Notes: a model not told the origin generated them from the letters alone. Positions 42,442-51,720 are shown, counted from the first letter of the stretch. The stretch is 64,000 nt of DNA from Oerskovia jenensis (GCF_016907235.1 NZ_JAFBBO010000001.1:1984001-2048000); one strand, 5' to 3'. Numbers and translations are program-made.

Positions 42442-44220
42442 GTGGGATGGGCAATGCCGCTCAGGGTTCAGCTGCTCCTGCTGCAGGTCGTCATCGTCCT
42501 CGCCGTGGTCTCGGCCGCAGGCGTGGTCGCGGGCACCCTGCAGGAGCGGCAGCTTCGTGACGCCTACCTCGACCGGATGACGGGGGTCGCGCAGTCCGTC
42601 GCGGGGCTGCCTGCCATCAGGGACGCGCTGGGCTCCCCCGACCCCTCGATCACCATCCAGCCGATCGCCGAGGTCATCCGCGAGGCCTCCGACGTGACCT
42701 ACGTCGTCGTGACCGACGACGAGGGCATCCGCATGTCTCACCCCACCGCGGAACGCATAGGGGAACGCGTGTCCACCGACCCCTCCGTGCCCTTGTCGGG
42801 GGGGACCTACATCGGGACCCAGACGGGCACCCTGGGCGAGTCGTGGCGCGTCAAGGTCCCCATCTACGACGAGTCCGGGCGGGCTGTCATCGGTGCCGCG
42901 TCGGTCGGCATCCTCGAGTCGCAGCTCCACGCGGACTTCCGCGAGGACCTGGACGGCCTGCTCCTCGCGCTGGGCAGCGCGGCGGCCGGCGGGGTCGTGT
43001 GCGCCTGGTGGGTCACCCAGCTCGTCCGGCGCCGGATCTACCGGCTCGAACCGGAGGAGATCGCCTCCCTGCTCGAGACGCGCGACGCCATGCTCCACGG
43101 CATCAGCGAGGGGGTCGTGGCCCTGGACCGCACCGGTCGGGTCGCGCTCGTCAACGACGAGGCGCGCCGTCTCCTGGGCCTCGGCCCGGGCGAGGCCCCG
43201 GTCGGGTCGCTCGCGACCGACGTGCTCGACGGCCAGCTCCTGGAGCTCGCCGACCGTCCCGGCGACCACTCGAGCGGTGAGCTGCTCCTCGCGGGCGAAC
43301 GCGTCCTGCTCGCGCGCGCCAACCCGGCCACGGTCGACGGGCGGGCCGTGGGGGCGGTGCTCGTGCTGCGCGACCACACCGAGCTGCACGCCCTCCTGCA
43401 GGACCTCGACGGCGCCCGCGACCTGACCGACGCGCTGCGGGCGCAGTCCCACGAGTTCGCCAACAAGCTGCACGTGGTCTCCGGGCTCCTCGAGCTGGGG
43501 CAGCACGTCGAGGCAGTGGCGTTCATCGAGCGCGCCGGGCACGGCGGGCTCCTCACGGCGAGCGCGATCGCCCCGGGCGTCCACAGCCCGCAGGTCGCGG
43601 CCCTGCTCCTGGCCAAGGCGACCACGGCCCGCGAGCGAGGGATCGACCTCGAGGTCGACCCGTGCTCGGTGCTCGACGCCCCCGACTCCCCCGAGTCGAC
43701 GACCCTCCAGCAGGACGTCCTGACGATCCTGGGCAACGCGATCGACAACGCGATCGACGCGGCGGGCCCCGGCGGGACCGTCCAGGTCCTCGTCGAGGAG
43801 GACGACGAGGAGGTCGTCGTCCTCGTCGACGACGACGGCCCGGGAGTCCCGACGGCGCTGCGTGCCGCGGTCTTCCGGCCCGGCTTCAGCACCAAGCACG
43901 CGGGCACCCAGCCTCCTCGTTCCGTGCGGCGGGTGTCCCGGCCGGGCGCGGGCCCGTCCTCGTCGCCTCGTTGGGACGCCCTGCGGCACGACGACGCCCC
44001 AGCACCTCACCTCTCGCCGACGCCTGGCTCCGACGCGGGAACCGCGCGCGGCATCGGGCTCGCCCTCGTGCGACGGATCGTCGCCCGACGAGGCGGCACC
44101 GTCGGTTTCACGACCTCACCGCTCGGCGGCGCGCGACTCACGCTGACGCTGCCCGTGCGCTCCTCCGCGGCCCCCGCAGGGGCCGCCCTCGACCGACTCA
44201 CCGGGACGGTGCACCGATGA
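42442..44220 (+). CDS. CitA/DcuS-type sensor histidine kinase
   Basis: A membrane kinase of about 592 residues from the GTG at 42442 (ATG at 42454 also possible). A first helix near residues 10-32, an extracellular PAS-like sensor to about 165, a second helix near 172-192, a cytoplasmic PAS, then the H-box QSHEFANKLHVVSGLLELG with His about residue 337. The ATPase has the N-box ILGNAIDNAIDAA, G1 VDDDGPGVP and G2 GTARGIGLALVRRIV. Between F-box FRPGFSTKHAG and G2 lies an insertion of about 45 Pro/Arg/Ser-rich residues, normally only a few residues. It is divergent from tctCBA and overlaps the regulator gene, so it likely senses the carboxylate. Confidence 0.88.
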   Translation: MGWAMPLRVQLLLLQVVIVLAVVSAAGVVAGTLQERQLRDAYLDRMTGVAQSVAGLPAIRDALGSPDPSITIQPIAEVIREASDVTYVVVTDDEGIRMSHPTAERIGERVSTDPSVPLSGGTYIGTQTGTLGESWRVKVPIYDESGRAVIGAASVGILESQLHADFREDLDGLLLALGSAAAGGVVCAWWVTQLVRRRIYRLEPEEIASLLETRDAMLHGISEGVVALDRTGRVALVNDEARRLLGLGPGEAPVGSLATDVLDGQLLELADRPGDHSSGELLLAGERVLLARANPATVDGRAVGAVLVLRDHTELHALLQDLDGARDLTDALRAQSHEFANKLHVVSGLLELGQHVEAVAFIERAGHGGLLTASAIAPGVHSPQVAALLLAKATTARERGIDLEVDPCSVLDAPDSPESTTLQQDVLTILGNAIDNAIDAAGPGGTVQVLVEEDDEEVVVLVDDDGPGVPTALRAAVFRPGFSTKHAGTQPPRSVRRVSRPGAGPSSSPRWDALRHDDAPAPHLSPTPGSDAGTARGIGLALVRRIVARRGGTVGFTTSPLGGARLTLTLPVRSSAAPAGAALDRLTGTVHR

Positions 44221-44945
44221 CTTCCACAGACGACCGACTGCGCACGCTGATCGTCGAGGACGACCCCCTCATCTCCCGCCTGCACCGAGGCTTCGTGGAG
44301 AGCCACCCCCGCTTCGTCGTCGTCGGCGAGGCCCGGACGGGTGCGGAGGCGGTGCGCGCGATCTCGGTGCTCGAGCCCGACCTCGTCCTGCTCGACATCT
44401 ACCTGCCCGACACGAGCGGCTTCGCGGTGCTGAACCAGCTCCGGCGGCGCCCGGGGCCTCCCGTGGACGTCATCGCGACGACGGCGGCACGCGAGCTCGA
44501 CAGCGTGCGCCGCGCCATGGCCGGCGGGGTGCAGCACTACCTCGTCAAGCCGTTCACGGCGGCCGTGCTGCGCGGGCGGCTCGACGAGGTCGTCCGGTTC
44601 CGTGCGCAGGTCCGTGCGACCGACGGTGCGCTCGACCAGGCCACCGTGGACCGGCTGGTCCGCCAGGCCAGGAACGAGAGCCCTCAGCTTCCCAAGGGCC
44701 TGTCCGACCGCAGCCTGGAGCTCGTCGTCGGGGCCCTCGTCGACGTGTGCCGGGAGGCGGTGGTCGACGCCTCGGCGGTCGACGTGGCCGAGGCGACCGG
44801 CATGTCCCGGGTCAGCGCCCGGCGCTACCTGGAGCACCTCGTCGCGATCGGTCAGGCCGAGGTCAACCCGCGGTACGGGTCGGCCGGGCGACCCGAGAAC
44901 CGGTACAAGCCGCTCCTCGCGGTCAGCGCGGAGTCCCCCTCCTAA
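44217..44945 (+). CDS. CitB/DcuR-type response regulator
   Basis: A 242-residue regulator: receiver domain with DD pair in IVEDDPLIS, phospho-acceptor in VLLDIYLPD, T/A in VIATTAAR and Lys in YLVKPFTA; then a helical linker and a C-terminal winged helix VAEATGMSRVSARRYLEHL as in CitB, DpiA and DcuR. The ATG overlaps the kinase stop (ATGA). It should activate tctCBA in response to the kinase. Confidence 0.92.
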   Translation: MTSTDDRLRTLIVEDDPLISRLHRGFVESHPRFVVVGEARTGAEAVRAISVLEPDLVLLDIYLPDTSGFAVLNQLRRRPGPPVDVIATTAARELDSVRRAMAGGVQHYLVKPFTAAVLRGRLDEVVRFRAQVRATDGALDQATVDRLVRQARNESPQLPKGLSDRSLELVVGALVDVCREAVVDASAVDVAEATGMSRVSARRYLEHLVAIGQAEVNPRYGSAGRPENRYKPLLAVSAESPS

Positions 44946-44964
44946 CAGGGCGCGGGCATGCAGA

Positions 44965-45010
44965 ACGGCGGGCGGGCCGGGACCTCGAAGGGTCCCGGCC
45001 CGCCCGCCGT
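44965..45010. terminator. 20-bp perfect hairpin between convergent genes
   Basis: Perfect 20-base arms (44965-44984, 44991-45010) rich in G/C with a 6-base loop tcgaag, lying between the response regulator stop and the convergent HtaA gene stop. Bidirectional terminator. Confidence 0.85.
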
Positions 45011-45027
45011 CGTCGTGCGGAGGTGCG

Positions 45028-48000
45028 TCAGGCGTCGGCGCGAACCCGACGGCGCTTGCTCACCGCGAGCAGTCCTGCGCCACCCAGCAGCAGCATCACC
45101 GCGAGGGCGGTGACCGTCGCCGAGTCGGCGCCGGTGTCCGCCAGACCCGAGTACACGTCGCACTCGACGTCGCCGCCGACCGGGAAGCTGAACGTCACGG
45201 GGGCGAGGGCCGTCCCCGCCTCGTAGAAGCCCGCGAACGCCTTGGCGCCCGCGGCGGTCAGCGTGGCCGGCGCACCGGTCCACGTGATGGTGCTGCCCGA
45301 GGTCGACTTCTTGCCCGAGAGGTTCAGGCTCGCGAACGCGACGCCCTTGCTCGTGGACTTGTTGCCCTGCATGTCGCTGCTCACGACGTCGACGACCAGG
45401 GTGCCCGTGCTGCCGTCGACCTGGACCCGCGGGTTGGAGATCTGCAGGTCGAGGATGCCGTCGTGGCCCGTGAACTTCACCGAGCCGGAGAAGCCCGTGC
45501 GTCCCTTGCCGAGGTCGGTGTTGAACGACCCCTTGCCGCCGCTCCACGTGAACGACGAGCCGTTGTCCTTGACACCGCTCGTCGAGGCCGAGCCCTTGGC
45601 GATCGGCCCGGCGATGTACGCGCGGAACGAGTCGCTCACGCCCCAGGTCAGGGTCGCACCGTTGACGCCCTGTGCGTAGCACTGCTGGGCGGCCGAACCG
45701 GTCGAGGTACCGGCACCCGTGACCGTGATGACCGCGGAGACCTTGTGGTTCGCGCCCTCGAGGGACAGCGTGTGCTCGCCCGGCTCGAGGTTCTTCGGGA
45801 TCGTGACCGTGGCCGACGCGGCACCGCCGGCGTTCGCCGTGATGCCCGTCGCGAGGGTGCGCGGCGTCGACCGGATGATCGACGTCAGGCCCGTCTCGTT
45901 CGCCCCGAAGCCCACGCCGCTGATCGTGACCTGACCACCGGGGACGACCTGGTACGTCGAGAGGGTGGCCTTGGCGGGGTCGACCGGCGTGCTGCCGGAG
46001 CCGTCGCCCGGGGTGCCGATCGAGCCGCCGTCACCGCCGCCCGGGGTGCTGCTGGCACCCATCACGAAGAACAGCGGGTCGAGCGCGGTGCCCGCCGGGT
46101 AGAAGCCGCTGAAGGCCTTCGACCCCGCTTCGGTCAGCGTCGTGGTGACGTTGACGTAGGTGACCGAGCCGCTCTCGTGCTCGATCCCGCCGTTGTTCAG
46201 CTCGAGCGAGGCGAACGGAACACGCTTGGCGTCGAACGTGGTCCCGTCGAGGTTCGCGGAGCGAACGTCCACGACGAGGGTTCCCTCACGGGAGGACGAC
46301 ACGTCGATCGTCGGGTTGGAGAGCGTCAGGTTGAGCAACCCGTCGTGCCCCGAGAAGGTGACTGTCCCGCCGTACACGGCGGTCCCCAGCAGAGTGCCGG
46401 GCTTCCAGGTGCCACCTGTCTGCCGGAAGTCGAAGCTCCCGTTCTTCACGGAGGCGCCCGCGGACGCCACGGCACCACCCTTGGCGATGTTCCCCGTGAT
46501 GTAGCTGCGGAAGCTCTCCTTGACGCCCCACTGGAGGGTGCCCGCCTCGAGGGTCCCGTCGACGGGCGGTGCCTCGACGACGTTCACCGTGACGGCCTGG
46601 GAGGCCGACGGCTCGAAGGCTGCCCCGTCCGTCGGTACGAACCGCGCAGAGTACTGGAGCGGGCCGAGGACCGAGGTCGGAACACCGATCGACGCGGTGC
46701 CCTTGACCACGGGGATCGTGGCCACGACGGCGTCGCCGCTCAGGAACTCGACGGCCCCTGCCGCGGTGGCCGGCGTGACCGTCGCCGCGAGCTCGGCCGC
46801 ATGGCCCAGCTCGACCTCGGCGGACGCGGCGCTCAGCGTCGTGGTGGTCGCGACGGCCACCGGGGTGGCCTGCTTGATCGCGATCGAGGAGAAGGTGTCG
46901 AGAGTACGGTCGGTCATGGAGAGGCCGTGCGCGGCGGAGGTCGCCACGACGTACTCCTTGGTCGGGTCGAACGACCCGGCCGGGACGGTGAGGGTCTTCG
47001 TGAACGTCCCGTCGACGATCGTGGCCACGTGCGCGAGCTGCAGCCAGCCGCTGGCGACCAACGGGCCCTCGCCCTTCCAGATCGACGCGTCGCCCCCGAG
47101 CACGTACGCACCGTTCTTCGCCCCGGCACCGACGAACCCGGTCCCGGTGACCGTGAACGTGTTCGCGACCGACGGGTCGACGTCGGCGTTCGGCGTGACC
47201 GTCACGGTGGGCTTCACGATCGTGAAGCCGACTTCGCCGTGGGCGCCGAGCGCGCTGACGACCCGGACGGTCGTCGCACGGGCTTCGGCCGTCTTCGGGA
47301 TCGTGACCACGACCGAGTCACCGGTGGCCGTGAACGACGCGGGGGCACCGTCGAGCAGGACCGCGAGGATCTTGTCCTCCTCGGCCAGGCCCGCGATGGT
47401 CAGCGTCTGCTTGCCACCCGGGACGACCTGGGGCAGGCCCGGCGTCACGGTCAGCGCTGCCGGGGCGGGTGCGTCGGTGTAGTTGACCGGGACCGAGAGC
47501 TCCTGGGCGGCGTTCGTCACGCCACCGGCACCGTAGGTGTAGACACCGAACGAGCCCGCCTCGGGCCACGCGAGATCCACACCCGACGCCTGCTTGGGCT
47601 TGACCGTCAGCTCTGCCGTGAACTCACCCTCGGGCGAGACCGTGACCCACTGACCACGCACCCCACCCTGGTACCCAGGATCGATCGCGTCGAACCCGGC
47701 CTGGCTCAACGCCCACCGCTGGTCCCCCACCACACGAGCCGACGACGGCGCACCCGCCGACGGCCTCCACGCGTCGGCGAACTTCCCGAAGACCACGTAC
47801 GTCCCCGCAGGGCTACCCGCAGAGATCGGCGGACGGTTGCCCGCAGGAGCGAGGTTCCCCGCCGGGTCGAACCCGGACCCCTTCACGACGACCTTGTCCC
47901 CCGCACGCACCAACGTGTTCCCCAGCGACGTCTTCCCGTCCGCAGCGAACACCTCGACCGTCGGCTCGAACACCGGGGTCACCGGCTCCTCGCCCTTGAG

Positions 48001-49251
48001 CGCGATCGGCGTGAACGTGTCGAGCGTGCGGTCCGTGACCGAGAGCTCGTGCGCGGCCGAGGTCGCGACGACGTAGTCCGTCCCCTCGACGAAGGTCCCC
48101 GCGGGCACCGTGATCGTCGTGGAGAACGCGCCGTTCGTGAACTGCTCGGCCCGGACGAACTTCAGGTTCAGCCAGCCGTTGGCGACGAGGGGGCCGTTGC
48201 CCTTCCAGATCGACGCGTCGCCCAGAAGCACGTACGCGCCGTACTTGGCCCCAGCACCCACGAAGCCGGTGCCCGAGATCGTGAACGTGTTCTCGACCGC
48301 GGGGTCGACGTCCTTGCTCGGCGTGACCGTGATCTCGGGGTCCGCGACCGGGGCCGGCGGGTCGACCTGCTTGGCGGTCACGGTGTGCGCGACCGACGCG
48401 GACGCCGACGGCTTGAACGCCGCGGCGTCCGTCGGCGTGAAGTGCGCGCTCAGGGAGCGCTCCCCCACGGCCGGCGCGGGGACGTCCAGGCGGGCGACGC
48501 CGCCGGACACCGTGGCGGTGCCGAGCGTCGAGGCGCCGTCGCGGAACTCGACGCTGCCCGCGGCGAGCGGCGCGACCGTGGCGGTCAGGGCGAGGGGCGT
48601 GCCCTCGACCGAGGTACCCGCAGGAGCGACCGAGAGCGCCGTGCTGGTGGCCGCAGCGGGGGCCACGGGGAGCGGGGCGTCGAGCGTCGCGGTCAGGGTG
48701 GACATCGGCTGCCCGACGTAGTCGACGAAGTTGCCGTCCAGTGCCCCGAAGGCGCTCGACAGGTTGCCGTCGGCCGTGACGACGAGCTTGTCGCCCTCGC
48801 GAGCGGTCTTCACGACGACGTCCGCGACCCGGACGTCGCCCGACGTCTGGCCGGGCGTCACGAAGTCGGCGGTGAGGTGGCCGGACGTCGGCGAGCTGAT
48901 CGTGAGGCGCAGGTCGGAGACCGTGATGTCCAGTGCGCCGGCGTGGGCGTTGTAGTTCGTCGCGCCGCCGAGACGGATCTCCCCGACCGCCGTGACCGGG
49001 TCGATGGTGCCGCTGGCCGGCGAGTACACGGACTTGCCGTCGGTCAGCGCGGGCGTGATCGTCCCGCTGCGGCCGATGTAGCCGGTCCAGCTGTCCTTGA
49101 GGTTCCAGGTGGCGCTGCCGCTCGACACCGTGACGGTGTCGGCGGCGGCTCCTGCGGGGGCGACCCCGACGAAGGCGAGACCGGCGACGAGCGCTCCGGT
49201 CAGGAGTGAGGCGAGAGCGCGACGGCGCCCTCCCCGTTGCGTGATGAGCAC
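45028..49251 (-). CDS. Giant cell-wall protein with three HtaA (heme-binding) domains and Ig-like repeats
   Basis: A 1,407-residue exported protein. Signal peptide (LASLLTGALVAGLAFVGVAPAGA) then HtaA domain 1 (ATWNLKDSWTGYIG), an Ig-like repeat, two copies of a 110-residue module (starting VTPSKDVDPAVENTFTISG and VTPNADVDPSVANTFTVTG), a second Ig-like repeat, HtaA 2 (LQWGVKESFRSYITG), an IPT/TIG-like part, HtaA 3 (LTWGVSDSFRAYIAG) and LADTG plus helix plus RRR, a class E sortase signal. HtaA domains bind heme in corynebacteria. The GTG at 49251 has GGAG five bases upstream. A candidate iron box lies about 105 bases ahead. No heme ABC transporter is nearby. Confidence 0.9.
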   Translation of the reverse strand: MLITQRGGRRRALASLLTGALVAGLAFVGVAPAGAAADTVTVSSGSATWNLKDSWTGYIGRSGTITPALTDGKSVYSPASGTIDPVTAVGEIRLGGATNYNAHAGALDITVSDLRLTISSPTSGHLTADFVTPGQTSGDVRVADVVVKTAREGDKLVVTADGNLSSAFGALDGNFVDYVGQPMSTLTATLDAPLPVAPAAATSTALSVAPAGTSVEGTPLALTATVAPLAAGSVEFRDGASTLGTATVSGGVARLDVPAPAVGERSLSAHFTPTDAAAFKPSASASVAHTVTAKQVDPPAPVADPEITVTPSKDVDPAVENTFTISGTGFVGAGAKYGAYVLLGDASIWKGNGPLVANGWLNLKFVRAEQFTNGAFSTTITVPAGTFVEGTDYVVATSAAHELSVTDRTLDTFTPIALKGEEPVTPVFEPTVEVFAADGKTSLGNTLVRAGDKVVVKGSGFDPAGNLAPAGNRPPISAGSPAGTYVVFGKFADAWRPSAGAPSSARVVGDQRWALSQAGFDAIDPGYQGGVRGQWVTVSPEGEFTAELTVKPKQASGVDLAWPEAGSFGVYTYGAGGVTNAAQELSVPVNYTDAPAPAALTVTPGLPQVVPGGKQTLTIAGLAEEDKILAVLLDGAPASFTATGDSVVVTIPKTAEARATTVRVVSALGAHGEVGFTIVKPTVTVTPNADVDPSVANTFTVTGTGFVGAGAKNGAYVLGGDASIWKGEGPLVASGWLQLAHVATIVDGTFTKTLTVPAGSFDPTKEYVVATSAAHGLSMTDRTLDTFSSIAIKQATPVAVATTTTLSAASAEVELGHAAELAATVTPATAAGAVEFLSGDAVVATIPVVKGTASIGVPTSVLGPLQYSARFVPTDGAAFEPSASQAVTVNVVEAPPVDGTLEAGTLQWGVKESFRSYITGNIAKGGAVASAGASVKNGSFDFRQTGGTWKPGTLLGTAVYGGTVTFSGHDGLLNLTLSNPTIDVSSSREGTLVVDVRSANLDGTTFDAKRVPFASLELNNGGIEHESGSVTYVNVTTTLTEAGSKAFSGFYPAGTALDPLFFVMGASSTPGGGDGGSIGTPGDGSGSTPVDPAKATLSTYQVVPGGQVTISGVGFGANETGLTSIIRSTPRTLATGITANAGGAASATVTIPKNLEPGEHTLSLEGANHKVSAVITVTGAGTSTGSAAQQCYAQGVNGATLTWGVSDSFRAYIAGPIAKGSASTSGVKDNGSSFTWSGGKGSFNTDLGKGRTGFSGSVKFTGHDGILDLQISNPRVQVDGSTGTLVVDVVSSDMQGNKSTSKGVAFASLNLSGKKSTSGSTITWTGAPATLTAAGAKAFAGFYEAGTALAPVTFSFPVGGDVECDVYSGLADTGADSATVTALAVMLLLGGAGLLAVSKRRRVRADA

Positions 49252-49331
49252 TCGGTCTCCTGTGAAGGTCCAGGGTCGCCCGCGATGGCGACGCATGGCG
49301 ACAGGTCTCTCGACCATCGCCTCGTGGACCA

Positions 49332-49366
49332 TATAAGGGCCGCCTCACCAAAGCAAGGTAAACCTT
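49332..49366 (-). promoter_or_regulatory. Promoter with DtxR/IdeR-like iron box
   Basis: AAGGT-aa-ACCTT (49355-49366) is a perfect inverted repeat with a 2-base centre, resembling a shortened DtxR/IdeR site. On the minus strand TTATAT (49338-49333) lies downstream as a -10, so the box covers the -35 region. Iron-dependent repression would fit the heme-binding product. The site lacks the full 19-base DtxR consensus. Confidence 0.5.
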
Positions 49367-49413
49367 ATCTGCTGTGCGCGGAGTCACACCTCGGTATCGG
49401 ACCAGGACGCCGA

Positions 49414-49447
49414 GAGGGGCGGTGCGCCCTGTGGCACACCGCCCCTC
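49414..49447. terminator. 11-bp hairpin downstream of lemA
   Basis: gaggggcggtg / caccgcccctc with a 12-base loop, 60 bases beyond the lemA stop. Probable terminator. The rest of the gap up to 49506 holds nothing recognisable. Confidence 0.65.
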
Positions 49448-49506
49448 GCCGACGTTCCTCGCCCGCTCCCCGTCACCCGCCCCTCGCCGAGGGCCCGGTG
49501 CGGGCG

Positions 49507-50103
49507 TCAGCGGTCGACGATGGGACCGTTCCCGTGGAAGTCGACCCGTGGCGCGTTCCGCACCGCCGGGTCGTCGACCTCGAAGTACTCGGCCCGCTCG
49601 AAGCCGAACATCCTGGCGATGACGTTCGGCGGGAACGTCTCGACCTTGGTGTTCAGGGTGCGCACGTTCGCGTTGTAGAACCGGCGACCGGCCGCGATGC
49701 GGTCCTCCGTGTTCGTCAGCTCGTCCTGGAGCCGACCGAAGTTCTCGCTCGCCCGCAGCACGGGGTAGGCCTCGGCCACCGCGAAGAGCCGCCCCAGCGC
49801 CTGCGTGAGCTGGTTCTCCTTGGCCGCCTGGTCGGCCGGACCCGACGCGGTCCCGGCCGCAGCCGACCGAGCTGCAGCGACCTCCTCGAACACGCCGCGC
49901 TCGTGCGCGGCATAGCCCTTCACGGTCTCCATGAGGTTCGGGATGAGGTCGTGACGACGGTGCAGCTCGACGTCGATCTGCCGCCACGACTCCTGCACCA
50001 GGTTCCGCAGCCGGACGAAGCCGTTGTACTGCGCGACCGCCCAGAACAGGACGATCAGGACGACGATGCCGATGACGATCAAGGCGATGGTGCCGCCTGT
50101 CAT
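49507..50103 (-). CDS. LemA-family membrane protein
   Basis: A 198-residue LemA protein: one N-terminal membrane helix then a helical bundle. Core sequence YNGFVRLRNLVQESWRQIDVELHRRHDLIPNL, with LQDELTNTEDRIAAGRRFYNANV and FERAEYFEVDD (the family's C-terminal block) identifies it. LemA homologues are membrane-anchored, of uncertain function, often near DUF2207 or E3-like genes. A purine-rich GGGGGCAGC precedes the ATG at 50103. It lies directly downstream of a membrane protein at 50243 on the same strand. Confidence 0.9.
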   Translation of the reverse strand: MTGGTIALIVIGIVVLIVLFWAVAQYNGFVRLRNLVQESWRQIDVELHRRHDLIPNLMETVKGYAAHERGVFEEVAAARSAAAGTASGPADQAAKENQLTQALGRLFAVAEAYPVLRASENFGRLQDELTNTEDRIAAGRRFYNANVRTLNTKVETFPPNVIARMFGFERAEYFEVDDPAVRNAPRVDFHGNGPIVDR

Positions 50104-50242
50104 GCTGCCCCCTTGGGCTGAGCGGGTCGGACCGCCCGCCCGGGCGTCACGCGACCGGACCTGACAGACCGGGTGCGAGACGCCGTCGGGCGGCGCGGAA
50201 GGTAGGTGCATCGTAGCGGTGGGCCCACGTCCGACCGTGCGA

Positions 50243-51010
50243 TCACGGCGACGGCGTGCCCCACGGCGGCACCTGGGTCCCCGACCCCGGTTCCGGAGGG
50301 ACCCCGCCCGGGCTGCGCGGGGCGCGCCCGGCACGACGCGGCGGAAGCGCCCCCCGGTCCAACCACACGAAGTCGGGCACGGCGTCGACCACGGCCGCGA
50401 GCCGCGAGAGCATCGGGAAGACGTTGTCCGGCACCGTCCGCCCGCCCGTCCACGCGAGGATCGCGTCCCCCTCGATCCGCAGGAACCTGCGCTCGAAGTC
50501 CGCCGCCAGCAACCTGTGCATGGTGCGCGGGTGCAGCACGTCGTGCGCGAACCGCAGGTCGCTCGACTCGACCCGCCACGCCCGGTTGAAGGCGTCCGAC
50601 TCGAGCTGGATGTCCTGCCCGCCGAACGCCTTGGCCAGCTTCGCACCGAGCCCCTCGGGCGTGAGCTGGAGCGTCGGGAACGACGCGTCGAGCAGCAGCG
50701 CGACCACGTGCGCGGAGTGGGTCGTCGACTCCTTGCCCGAGCCCGTCGTCCACGAGTACGTGAAGGACAGGGCCGAGCGCCCCTCGTACGGGCCGGTCAG
50801 GACCTCGGTCGCGCGCCGCGAGCGGCCCTCGTCGAACGGGGCGCCCCGCCACCGGCGCGTGAGCGCAGGGTCCGCACCGTGGTGCACCCACCCGTTCTCC
50901 GCAGCCCACCGCTCGAGCAGCGCGATCCGCGCCCGGTGCCCCCACCAGCCGATGAGCACACCGGCGACCGCGAGCACCGCCATGCCGACCACGAACCACG
51001 AGCTGTCCAT
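50243..51010 (-). CDS. Membrane-anchored protein of unknown function (paralog 1)
   Basis: A 255-residue protein with one N-terminal helix (FVVGMAVLAVAGVLIGWWG) followed by a soluble domain: RRWRGAPFD, LSFTYSWTTG, FRRAW-like FNRAWRVES, LRIEGDAILAWTGG. The same blocks recur in the gene at 51731-52450 (RWKGAPFD, VTFRYAWRS, FEGRAVLSWTDG), so the two are paralogs. No catalytic motif. It precedes lemA with 139 bases between. The C-terminus is a Pro/Arg/Gly tail. Function unknown. Confidence 0.72.
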   Translation of the reverse strand: MDSSWFVVGMAVLAVAGVLIGWWGHRARIALLERWAAENGWVHHGADPALTRRWRGAPFDEGRSRRATEVLTGPYEGRSALSFTYSWTTGSGKESTTHSAHVVALLLDASFPTLQLTPEGLGAKLAKAFGGQDIQLESDAFNRAWRVESSDLRFAHDVLHPRTMHRLLAADFERRFLRIEGDAILAWTGGRTVPDNVFPMLSRLAAVVDAVPDFVWLDRGALPPRRAGRAPRSPGGVPPEPGSGTQVPPWGTPSP

Positions 51011-51135
51011 CGTTCCCCCTGCTCTCTCGGACCCGCGGGCGCGCCCCCGGGCCGCGGCCGGGTCGCGCCCGCCTCGTGCCCACTCAGGGCGGACCGTCCG
51101 CCGACCCGTCAGCCCCGTCAGGCGGGGCCCGTCCG

Positions 51136-51720
51136 TCAGCCCAGGTCGAAGTCGGTCAGGCCGAAGATCGAGTGGTAGGGCACGCCCAGCGCCTCGATCT
51201 TCTCGCGCGCGCCCGTGTCGCGGTCCATGATCGTCGCGACGCCCACGACCTCGGCACCTGCGGCCCGCGCGGCCTCGATCGCCGTGATGGGCGAGCCGCC
51301 CGTCGTGGTCGTGTCCTCGACGACGACGACCCGGCGACCCGCGATCTCCGGTCCCTCGATCTGACGCTGCATGCCGTGCGCCTTCGCGGCCTTGCGGACC
51401 ACGAACGCGTCGAGGTCCTGGCCGCGCGAGGCCGCGGCGTGCAGGAGCGCGGTCGCGATCGGGTCGGCGCCGAGCGTCAGGCCGCCCACGGCGTCCACCT
51501 CGGCCGTGCCCAGCCCGACCTCCTCGAGCTGGTCCAGCAGGACGTGCCCGATGAGCGGGGCCGCACGGTGGTGCAGCGTGACGCGGCGCAGGTCCACGTA
51601 GTAGTCGGCCTCCTTGCCGGAGGACAACGTCACCTTCCCGTGCACGATCGCGAGCTCGGCGATCAGGTCGCGAAGCTGCTCGCGGGGCGTCGGGGACAGG
51701 TGCGTGGAGGTCTCGGTCAT
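51136..51720 (-). CDS. pyrE: Orotate phosphoribosyltransferase
   Basis: A 194-residue transferase making OMP from orotate and PRPP. The PRPP loop is VVVVEDTTTTGGSPITAIEAA, and KVTLSSGKEADYYVDLRRV and VRKAAKAHG (catalytic lysines) are family features. The ATG at 51720 fits the family start; the ribosome site is weak. It lies 10 bases downstream of the paralog 2 gene and is thus probably co-transcribed with it, separating the two paralogs. Confidence 0.94.
   Translation of the reverse strand: MTETSTHLSPTPREQLRDLIAELAIVHGKVTLSSGKEADYYVDLRRVTLHHRAAPLIGHVLLDQLEEVGLGTAEVDAVGGLTLGADPIATALLHAAASRGQDLDAFVVRKAAKAHGMQRQIEGPEIAGRRVVVVEDTTTTGGSPITAIEAARAAGAEVVGVATIMDRDTGAREKIEALGVPYHSIFGLTDFDLG

Noticed and set aside
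44602-49209. A 1,535-codon open frame on the plus strand opposite the HtaA protein
   Set aside because: Arg/Asp/Gly/Val-rich composition without domains; it is the mirror of a GC-rich coding strand. The minus-strand frame has a signal peptide, HtaA domains and a sorting signal.
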